A DNA stretch of 22,338 bases from positions 1 through 22,338 of the forward strand of contig SYGQ01000004.1 in the NCBI GenBank assembly GCA_005799475.1. Reading direction: 5' to 3'. Position 1 is the stretch's first letter; the number at the start of each line of letters is the position of its first letter. Shown here piece after piece: positions 13,540 through 20,530 of this stretch. Origin of the DNA: Planctomycetia bacterium (lineage in GTDB: Bacteria > Planctomycetota > Phycisphaerae > Phycisphaerales > SM1A02). The notes under the pieces were generated by a model, which saw nothing but the letters and a program-made list of their open reading frames with translations, made no database searches and was not told the DNA's origin. Made by a program: the position numbers and the translations under genes.

Positions 13540-14948
13540 CCGCCGACGAACGAGATCCCGAGCAGGCGATCGAGGATCCCCGCGTCGAGAGCCCCGAGGA
13601 CGCGCGCGTCGAAGAACTCCTTGAAGAAGACGCTGCGCCCCAAGCGATCGCCCAAGCGGTCGAGCAGCAGGAGCCAGCCGATGCGGCCGACACGCTCGAG
13701 AGTCTGCCCGGCGACGAGGCGGCCGATGTCGTCAGCGAAATGGATGTCGATGCGGCCGCCGATGCGCTCAGTCATATGACTGGGCCGCTCGCGGTCAGCG
13801 TCCTTGAAGACCTCATTCTCGACGACCCTGCATCGGCGGGGCGGATCCTCGGCGAGATGGCCCCCGATGACGCGACGGATCTGCTCCAACAACTGCCCAT
13901 CGCCGACCGTGATCGCCTGCTCTCACTCATGGGCACTGCCCCAGCGCACCAACTGCGCGAACTGATGGTGTATCCGCCCGAGAGCGCCGGCGGCATGATG
14001 ACGACGCAGTACCTCTCGGTGCGCGAGCACGAAACGGTCGCGGAGGCCATCGAGCACATTCGCCGGGGCGAGCCCATCGAGACGGCACAGCAGGCGTTCG
14101 TCACTGATCGCAAGGGTCGCCTCAAGGGAGTGATCGGCCTGCGCAAGTTGCTTGTGTCTCGGTCGAGCGACCTGATCGGCGACATCTGCGAACGGCGTGT
14201 CGATGCCGTCCGTCCGGAGATTGACCGCGAACTCCTCGCGCACGAGTTCGAGCGGTACGACTACCTCGAACTCCCGATCATCGACGCGTCCGAGCGGCTC
14301 CTAGGCGTCGTGACCGTCGACGATGTCATTGACATCATCCGCGCCGAGGGCACAGAAGACACCCAGCGCATGGTGGGCGCGGGCAAGGAAGAGGGCGTTT
14401 TCTCAACGGTGCGCGAGAAGCTCCGCGGAAGATTTCCCTGGCTCATCGTGAACCTCTTCACGAGCGCGATCGCGGGATTCATCGTTCTGCAGTTCGAGGG
14501 CATCATCGCCGAGGTCGCGGTGCTCGCCGCGATCATGCCCATCATCGCGAATCAGGCGGGCAACGCCGGGCAGCAGTCGCTGGCGGTGACACTCCGCGGT
14601 CTCGTCCTCGACCAGATTCAGGAACAGCGCGCGTTCATGCACATCCGCCGCGAAATGATGGTGGGGATGCTCAACGGCATCATCTGCGGCGTGCTCGTGG
14701 GCGTCGTGGTGGGTGTGCTGAAAGCGATGACCGATGGCCAGTGGCACTTGGGTGTCGTCGTGGGCGTCAGCATGGTGGCGACGCTCACAATCGCCTGCGT
14801 GACGGGATCCGCGATGCCCATTCTCGTGAGACGGTTCGGTCATGACCCGGCCACGGCCTCAACGATCTTCTTGACGATGGTCACTGACAGCATGAGTTTC
14901 TTCGTGTTCCTTGGCCTCGTCAGCCTCTTCTCACGGTGGATCCACTGA
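13536..14948 (+). CDS. mgtE: Magnesium channel/transporter MgtE
   Basis: 470 residues, the usual MgtE length. MgtE is a homodimeric Mg2+ channel in the inner membrane, gated by cytoplasmic Mg2+ binding. An acidic N-terminus (DE-rich, 1-35) leads into the MgtE_N superhelical domain (about 35-140) with repeated PxDxAxDxL-like units. Two CBS domains follow (about 155-270), including VVTVDDVIDIIRAEGTED, then the plug helix and five transmembrane helices from about 302. The pore segment AIMPIIANQAGNAGQQSLAV (332-351) and the TM5 Mg-binding aspartate D451 in TMVTDSMSFFVFLGL are present. The start ATG overlaps the histidine phosphatase stop, and the phosphatase gene downstream begins within its last codons. 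Confidence 0.95.
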   Translation: MTADERDPEQAIEDPRVESPEDARVEELLEEDAAPQAIAQAVEQQEPADAADTLESLPGDEAADVVSEMDVDAAADALSHMTGPLAVSVLEDLILDDPASAGRILGEMAPDDATDLLQQLPIADRDRLLSLMGTAPAHQLRELMVYPPESAGGMMTTQYLSVREHETVAEAIEHIRRGEPIETAQQAFVTDRKGRLKGVIGLRKLLVSRSSDLIGDICERRVDAVRPEIDRELLAHEFERYDYLELPIIDASERLLGVVTVDDVIDIIRAEGTEDTQRMVGAGKEEGVFSTVREKLRGRFPWLIVNLFTSAIAGFIVLQFEGIIAEVAVLAAIMPIIANQAGNAGQQSLAVTLRGLVLDQIQEQRAFMHIRREMMVGMLNGIICGVLVGVVVGVLKAMTDGQWHLGVVVGVSMVATLTIACVTGSAMPILVRRFGHDPATASTIFLTMVTDSMSFFVFLGLVSLFSRWIH

Positions 14949-16963
14949 CCCAGTCGTACACGCCGCGCGAGTCACTGCGAAATCGCCTCGCGCTCGGTAT
15001 TGGCGTGCCGCTCGCCATCGCGTTTCTCGTGGTGATGGCCATTCAGTACAAGCTCGTCCGCGACTTGGTGACGGAGTCGCTTCGCCAACGGATCCGCGCG
15101 GAGACGCAGATCGCGTGCCTTCGAGTCGAGTCGGATCTGTTGGGCATCGAGCATTCGGTGGGCTTGCAGACCGAATTGCTCCGTGCGGGCGCGCGCAACT
15201 TCGTGCCGCTCGGGGAGGGGGAGAGTCGCACGAAACTCAACACGCTCCTTTCGTCGGTCCTGGCGGCAAACTCCTTCGCGTTCGGCTCTGCGGTGGCCTT
15301 CGCGCCGGGGCAGCCGGGCGTGGCCCCGGGTGGTTTCGCCCCCTATGTCTGCCGCACGGCTGCGGGTCCGCTGCGCGAAGTCGATCTTGCGACGGTAACC
15401 GGGTACGACTACTGGAGACAGCCTTGGTTCGTGGACGCAGCTTCGGCCGATGGCGAGTGGAGCGAGCCATACTTCGACAACGGTGGCGGCAATGTCGCGA
15501 TGACCACTTACTCGCTGCGTTTCGCGGCCACGCGCGATCTGCCATCGGGTGTCGCGACCGCGGATGTGCGACTCGACGAGATCGTGCGCGGGGTCACGCG
15601 CACGAGCCTCGGCGCGCCCTTCGAGGTGTCCGTCATCTCCGAAGCGGGGCGATACATCGCCAGTTCGATCGATGGGTCGCAAATGAAGGTCGCGGCAGAT
15701 CTCACGCGAGACGACGAGCGTCGAGCCATCCTCGCGGCGTCGGCGGAGTTCTTGCGGACCGGCACGAGCTTCGCAACGGTCGGCGAGCCCAACTGGTTGG
15801 GCCTTGGTGCAACGCGCGTCGTTCTTGTGCGCGTTCCCACGACCAACTGGGTGTTCGCAGGTTCCTTTGACGACGACGACCTCATGCCTGCGATCCTCAG
15901 GGCACTCGCCCTTGGCCCGGGGCTGCTGCTCGTGGGCGCGGGGGTCGCGCTCGCTCTTGTGTGGCGAACGACCGGCAGAGCCGTGCGACCGCTCGCGGGC
16001 GTGGTGGAAGCGATCGGACGGTTCTCCAAGGGCGACCTTGCCGCCCGGGCGCCGGTGCCGGTGCACGAGGATGAGATCGGAACCATGGCGCGGGCCTTCA
16101 ATGCAATGGGCGACGCGCTCACGGGCGCGATCGCTCAGCGTGAGCGCGCCATCGAAGCGCGGGTGGCGGTGGAGGCACAGGTGTCCGCCGCGCGCGGGAT
16201 CCAACGCGCACTGCTGCCGTCGAGCGATGACGGTGATGACTCGGGCGATGTGCGCACCACCGACGCCTTCGCAGGACTGTCGATCGCTGCGACAAGTTTC
16301 CCCGCCGCCGAAATCGCCGGGGACTTCTTTGATTGGTTCCGCAGAGATGATGGGCGGGTCATTGTGGTCGTCGCCGATGTGTGCGGGAAGGGGATGCCCG
16401 CGGCCATGCTCATGGCCGTGGGACGAACGCTTTTCCGTCGGGCCGCGACCGAACTCGAGGATCCTGCAGCGGTTCTCACACGCGTGAGTCTCGACCTCTC
16501 GACACAGGCGCCGCAGTCATCGTTCACGACCGCGCTGATCCTTGCGATCGATGCCGCGGGCGGCCGCGTGCAGTACGCCAATGCCGGTCATCCCACGGGC
16601 ATCGTTCTTCGCTCTGATGGGACGGCAAGCGAAGCCATGCCGTCGACGGGCACCGTGCTCGGTATCGCGCTCGATGAGAAGTGGGAATCGCGCGAAGTCG
16701 GGTTCGGCGTAGGCGAACGGATCGTCATCCTCTCTGATGGTGTGACGGAAGCTGGACCAGAGTTGGTTGCGGGTGCCGAGGCGGTGCTGTTTGGGGAGGC
16801 TCGAGTCCTCGAATGTCTCGCCGCATCAAGCACGCGCGGGCACACCCGTCCCGTCGAGACGATGAATGACCTCCTCAGCGCCGTGCGACAGTTCAGCGGT
16901 GGGTATCAGCGCGATGACATTACGGTTGTCGTGATCGAGCGGAAGCCCGCGGCAGCGCGATAG
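14936..16963 (+). CDS. Membrane sensor Cache-HAMP-SpoIIE (PP2C-type) serine phosphatase
   Basis: 675 residues from a GTG that overlaps the MgtE stop by 13 nt. Architecture: TM1 (about 18-38); a periplasmic sensor (about 40-320) whose YDYWRQPWFVDA and WSEPYFDNGGGNVAMTTYS fit a Cache-type domain; TM2 (about 323-343); a HAMP linker (about 345-398, RPLAGVVEAI to FNAMGDAL); a short helix; and a SpoIIE phosphatase (about 415-670). Metal ligands are visible: D463 (AEIAGDFFDW), D481 (VVADVCGKGMPAAM), D601 (ILSDGVTEAG) and D660-D661 (QRDDITVVV). Such RsbU-like enzymes dephosphorylate STAS anti-anti-sigma proteins to release a sigma factor in response to a periplasmic signal. No anti-sigma or STAS partner is in the window. 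An Mn/Mg-dependent phosphatase encoded with MgtE is notable. Confidence 0.93.
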   Translation: MDPLTQSYTPRESLRNRLALGIGVPLAIAFLVVMAIQYKLVRDLVTESLRQRIRAETQIACLRVESDLLGIEHSVGLQTELLRAGARNFVPLGEGESRTKLNTLLSSVLAANSFAFGSAVAFAPGQPGVAPGGFAPYVCRTAAGPLREVDLATVTGYDYWRQPWFVDAASADGEWSEPYFDNGGGNVAMTTYSLRFAATRDLPSGVATADVRLDEIVRGVTRTSLGAPFEVSVISEAGRYIASSIDGSQMKVAADLTRDDERRAILAASAEFLRTGTSFATVGEPNWLGLGATRVVLVRVPTTNWVFAGSFDDDDLMPAILRALALGPGLLLVGAGVALALVWRTTGRAVRPLAGVVEAIGRFSKGDLAARAPVPVHEDEIGTMARAFNAMGDALTGAIAQRERAIEARVAVEAQVSAARGIQRALLPSSDDGDDSGDVRTTDAFAGLSIAATSFPAAEIAGDFFDWFRRDDGRVIVVVADVCGKGMPAAMLMAVGRTLFRRAATELEDPAAVLTRVSLDLSTQAPQSSFTTALILAIDAAGGRVQYANAGHPTGIVLRSDGTASEAMPSTGTVLGIALDEKWESREVGFGVGERIVILSDGVTEAGPELVAGAEAVLFGEARVLECLAASSTRGHTRPVETMNDLLSAVRQFSGGYQRDDITVVVIERKPAAAR

Positions 16964-16973
16964 GATCGCCTCC

Positions 16974-17504
16974 GTGCGCAAGTCGACGAGTGCCATGAAG
17001 GGATCGCTTTGCGTCGCGGCGTTGTTCTGCGTGGCGCCATGCGCATACGCGGGCGACCCGATTGAAGACCTCGTACAGGGTGTCGCGGACGTCGGCACCT
17101 TCACGCCCGCAGAGGGAGTCGAAGTGTCATTCGACTCCGTGGTCTCTGGAAGCCATTGGCGCGATGGACCGAATCGACGCGTCTTCGACTCTGACCTCGG
17201 GAGTGGCGATGCTCCGCAGCCAGTCGGGCTGCGCGGCGCGATCGATACCGGCGCGCTCGAGTTCTCCTTCACACCGATCTGGTGGGTCGCTGCGCCCTGG
17301 ACTGATCGCGCGGAGGCCTCCGCGTCGCCGGAGACACCGTTTCTAACGCACTGGGAACTCGATCGCTGGCGGGTGGATACCTCGGTCGCGTGGCGCGTGA
17401 CGACCGGCGTCGAACTGCGCACCCAATACAGCTACAGCAAGGATGCGGTGACCGACACCGATGGTCAGCATCTCCTTGATCTGAGATTGTCCTTCTCGTT
17501 CTGA
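16974..17504 (+). CDS. Small secreted or outer-membrane-like protein, unknown
   Basis: 176 residues from a GTG at 16974 that has AGGA about 8 nt upstream and starts 10 nt after the phosphatase stop, so it closes that run. An ATG at 16995 is the alternative start. The N-terminus is a signal peptide: MRK..., hydrophobic SLCVAALFCVAPC, and a probable cleavage after AYA (residue 26). The mature part is beta-rich with alternating hydrophobic residues: ALEFSFTPIWWVAAPW, WRVDTSVAWRVTTGVEL, TQYSYSKD and a final LLDLRLSFSF. The terminal Phe after an amphipathic strand is the pattern used by outer-membrane beta-barrels for BAM recognition. At about 150 mature residues it is small for a barrel. I do not recognise a family. 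Confidence 0.7.
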   Translation: MRKSTSAMKGSLCVAALFCVAPCAYAGDPIEDLVQGVADVGTFTPAEGVEVSFDSVVSGSHWRDGPNRRVFDSDLGSGDAPQPVGLRGAIDTGALEFSFTPIWWVAAPWTDRAEASASPETPFLTHWELDRWRVDTSVAWRVTTGVELRTQYSYSKDAVTDTDGQHLLDLRLSFSF

Positions 17505-17542
17505 GTTCGGAGAGCAAGTCGACGGGGCGTGTCGTCGGGCGG

Positions 17543-20482
17543 CTACTTGTGCGCGTCCATCCCGTCGCATGTGCAGACGAGGTTGCGATCACCATAGGGA
17601 TTGTCGACGCGGCCAACCGCGGGCCAGAACTTGAACTGCCTGAGCCATGGCGCGGGATACGCCGCGACCTCACGCGGGTACGGATGCTTCCATTCGTTGG
17701 ATGAGACCTCGGCGGCGGTGTGCGGCGCGCCCTTGAGTGGATTGTCGTCGCGGGGCCATGTGCCTGCCTCGATCGCGCGGATCTCTCGGCGGATCGTGAG
17801 AAGCGCCTCGCAGAAACGGTCGAGCTCCTCGCGCGACTCGCTTTCGGTGGGCTCGATCATGAGCGTTCCGGGCACGGGCCAGCTCATCGTCGGTGCGTGG
17901 AATCCGAAGTCCATCAATCGCTTGGCGATGTCCTCGTTGCGAACACCGCTTGTCGCTTCGAACTCGCGGCAATCGATGATGCACTCGTGCGCGCATCGGC
18001 CGTTGTGGTTCGTGTAGACGACCTTGTAGTGCCCGTCGAGCCGCTTCATGACATAGTTCGCGTTGAGGATGGCGACCTGCGTCGCGCGCGTCAATCCCGC
18101 CGCTCCCATCATGGCGACATACATCCACGAGATCGGAAGGATGCTCGAACTTCCATAGGGCGCGGCACTCACTGGACCGATCGAACAGTCGCCAGCATTG
18201 AGTGGCGTCGCCACGGGATGGCCCGGAAGGAACGGCGCGAGGTGCTTCGCCACGCCGATGGGTCCCACCCCGGGGCCTCCGCCGCCGTGCGGACTGCAGA
18301 AGGTTTTGTGGAGATTGAGGTGGCAGACATCGGCACCGAGTTCTGCGGGACGGACGAGTCCAACGAGCGCGTTGAGATTCGCGCCGTCGAGATAGACCTG
18401 TCCTCCTGCGGCATGCACGATGTCGCAGAGTTCGCGGATGCCTTCTTCGAACACACCGTGCGTGCTCGGGTAGGTGACCATGCACGCAGAGAGATCTGAG
18501 GCGTGCTCTGTCGCCTTCGCCTTGAGGTCGGCAAGGTCAATGTTGCCTTGCGCGTCACACCTGACGGCGACGACCTTCATGCCGGCGACGATCGCGCTCG
18601 CTGGGTTGGTGCCGTGGGCGCTCTCCGGGATGAGGCAGGCATTTCGCGCGCGCTCGCCACGCGATGCGTGGTAGGCACGGATGGCCATCAGTCCTGCGTA
18701 CTCGCCCTGACTTCCGGCATTGGGCTGCAGTGACACCGCGGCGAATCCAGTGATGCTCGCGAGCCATGACTCCAGCGTCTTGAAGAGTTCGCCGTAGCCC
18801 TTCCACTGTTCGCGCGGCGCGAACGGGTGCAGCGCACCAAACTCGGGCCATGACACCGGAAGGAGTTCGCTTGTCGCATTCAACTTCATCGTGCACGATC
18901 CCAACGGAATCATGCTGTGACAAAGGGAGAGGTCCTTGGACTCAAGTCGCTTGATGTAGCGCAGGAGATCCGTCTCGGAATGGTGGGTGTTGAACACATC
19001 CTGCGTCATGAAGGTGCCGCGGCGTTCAAGTGCCGAGGGGATCGCGGGCGTTGTGTTGGGGCCACTCGCGTTCGATCGGGAGCCTTTCGTCCCCGCCGCG
19101 AAGCACGCAAGGAGATCATCGATGTCGGTGGACGCGACGGTCTCGTCAAGCGTCACGCCGAGAGATCCATCGGCAAAGGAGCGCAGGTTGATCTTGAGAC
19201 TTGAGGCGCAACTGGTCACGGCCGCCGCATTCGTTCCCGCGAGCGTGATGCGCAGCGAGTCGAACCATGTGCCGGGGGCGATGGTGTGGCCGAGCGCCGT
19301 GATGCCGTTCGCAAGGGTCGCGGTCGCATGGCGAACACGCCGCGCGATCTTCACGAGGCCATCCGGGCCGTGATAGGTGCCATAGAGGCCAGCCATCACA
19401 GCGAGGAGCACTTGCGCCGTGCAAATGTTGCTTGTGGCGCGGTCGCGCTTGATGTGTTGCTCGCGCGTCTGGATCGCCAGACGCAGCGCTGGCGCACCGT
19501 GGCGGTCGCGGCTGACACCGATCAATCGTCCGGGCATCCGGCGAACATGTTCAACTCTCGTCGCCATGAATCCGGCGTGCGGGCCGCCGAAACCCATCGG
19601 GACGCCGAGGCGCTGAGCGCTGCCGACGGCGATGTCAGCTCCCCATGATGCCGGTGGGGCGAAGAGCGTGAGCGCAAGTGGATCGCACGCGGCGACAACT
19701 TGCGCGCCCGCGGCGTGAGCGCGCGCCGCGAGTGCTGTCCAGTCGTGCAATGTGCCGTTGGTGTCGGGGTACTGCACGAGGACGCCCGCATACTCGCGCG
19801 CGGTGAAGTCCGCGGTCATGGGATCTTCGATGACGACTTCGATGCCGACGCCGCTGGCTCGAGTCTCGACGACGGCAATCGTCTGCGGATGGCATGTGTT
19901 GGCGACGAAGAACGCACTTCGCCCGCCGGTGATTGCTCGGCACATCGTCATCGCCTCAGCGGCGGCGGTCGCTTCGTCGAGCATCGACGCGTTCGCAACG
20001 CCGAGTCCCGTCAACTCAGTGATCATCGTCTGGAAGTTGAGGAGCGCTTCGAGCCGACCCTGCGAAATCTCGGGCTGGTAGGGGGTGTAGGCCGTGTACC
20101 AAGCGGGGCTCTCAAGCACATTGCGAAGGATGACGCCGGGCACGATCGTGCCGGAGTAGCCCATTCCGATGAACGAGCGCCAAACTTCGTTGCGCGAGGC
20201 GATCGCGCGCAGCGCCACGAGCGTTTCGTGCTCGCCGCGCTCGCGGAACTGACCGGTGTTGGTCGGATCGTCTAGTTGCAGGGGCGCCGCCATGCGGATC
20301 GACGCAGGAATCGTGGCCGCAATCAGTTCGTCGACGGAGCCGAACCCGAGTTCCGCGAGCATGCCCGCGATATCGGCGTCGCGAGGACCGAGGTGCCGGC
20401 GCGCGAATGTGTCGGTGGGATCGAGCGGGTCCCGGTGGGTGCGAGAGGCGAGATTGGGTCGCGGCGATTCGAGCATGGACAT
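17543..20482 (-). CDS. gcvP: Glycine dehydrogenase (decarboxylating), P protein, single chain
   Basis: 979 residues, the full length of single-chain GcvP (P1 and P2 halves joined). It decarboxylates glycine with PLP and transfers the aminomethyl group to the lipoylated H protein. The N-terminus has FARRHLGPRDADIAGMLAEL and IGMGYSGTIVPGVILRNVLE (105-124); AYTPYQPEISQGR (131-143) follows. The C-terminal half has MIPLGSCTMKLNA (524-536), PESAHGTNPASA (619-630), YLDGANLNALVG (697-708) and the PLP lysine K726 in HLNLHKTFCSPHGGGGPG. The end carries NHNGRCAHECIID and the PVPGTLMIEPTESE segment. Start: ATG at 20482, supported by a TATACT box 10 nt upstream; 20476 and 20512 are alternatives. GcvT, GcvH and GcvL are not in the window. 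Confidence 0.96.
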   Translation of the reverse strand: MSMLESPRPNLASRTHRDPLDPTDTFARRHLGPRDADIAGMLAELGFGSVDELIAATIPASIRMAAPLQLDDPTNTGQFRERGEHETLVALRAIASRNEVWRSFIGMGYSGTIVPGVILRNVLESPAWYTAYTPYQPEISQGRLEALLNFQTMITELTGLGVANASMLDEATAAAEAMTMCRAITGGRSAFFVANTCHPQTIAVVETRASGVGIEVVIEDPMTADFTAREYAGVLVQYPDTNGTLHDWTALAARAHAAGAQVVAACDPLALTLFAPPASWGADIAVGSAQRLGVPMGFGGPHAGFMATRVEHVRRMPGRLIGVSRDRHGAPALRLAIQTREQHIKRDRATSNICTAQVLLAVMAGLYGTYHGPDGLVKIARRVRHATATLANGITALGHTIAPGTWFDSLRITLAGTNAAAVTSCASSLKINLRSFADGSLGVTLDETVASTDIDDLLACFAAGTKGSRSNASGPNTTPAIPSALERRGTFMTQDVFNTHHSETDLLRYIKRLESKDLSLCHSMIPLGSCTMKLNATSELLPVSWPEFGALHPFAPREQWKGYGELFKTLESWLASITGFAAVSLQPNAGSQGEYAGLMAIRAYHASRGERARNACLIPESAHGTNPASAIVAGMKVVAVRCDAQGNIDLADLKAKATEHASDLSACMVTYPSTHGVFEEGIRELCDIVHAAGGQVYLDGANLNALVGLVRPAELGADVCHLNLHKTFCSPHGGGGPGVGPIGVAKHLAPFLPGHPVATPLNAGDCSIGPVSAAPYGSSSILPISWMYVAMMGAAGLTRATQVAILNANYVMKRLDGHYKVVYTNHNGRCAHECIIDCREFEATSGVRNEDIAKRLMDFGFHAPTMSWPVPGTLMIEPTESESREELDRFCEALLTIRREIRAIEAGTWPRDDNPLKGAPHTAAEVSSNEWKHPYPREVAAYPAPWLRQFKFWPAVGRVDNPYGDRNLVCTCDGMDAHK

Positions 20483-20492
20483 GGGGTAGCCG

Positions 20493-20498
20493 AGTATA
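20493..20498 (-). promoter_or_regulatory. Candidate -10 box for gcvP
   Basis: TATACT (five of six matches to TATAAT) lies 10 nt before the ATG at 20482 on the minus strand, within the 48-nt divergent spacer. Transcription would start about 3 nt before the ATG. It lies inside the sequence between the more distant ATG at 20512 and 20482, which favours the shorter protein. No -35 match and no glycine riboswitch can be seen; the spacer is too short for one. Confidence 0.45.
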
Positions 20499-20517
20499 GG
20501 AACGGCCGTCATCCATC

Positions 20518-20523
20518 TATAGT
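20518..20523 (+). promoter_or_regulatory. Candidate -10 box for the M28 peptidase, leaderless arrangement
   Basis: TATAGT (five of six consensus matches) ends exactly 7 nt before the ATG at 20531, the same spacing as before E1alpha. The transcript would begin at or beside the start codon. The GGCAGG just before the ATG is too close to serve as a usual ribosome-binding site. Confidence 0.45.
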
Positions 20524-20530
20524 GGCAGGC

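Noticed and set aside
17505..17542. Possible bidirectional terminator between the small exported protein and gcvP
   Set aside because: The 38-nt convergent gap shows only short, weak pairings and no T-run on either strand.
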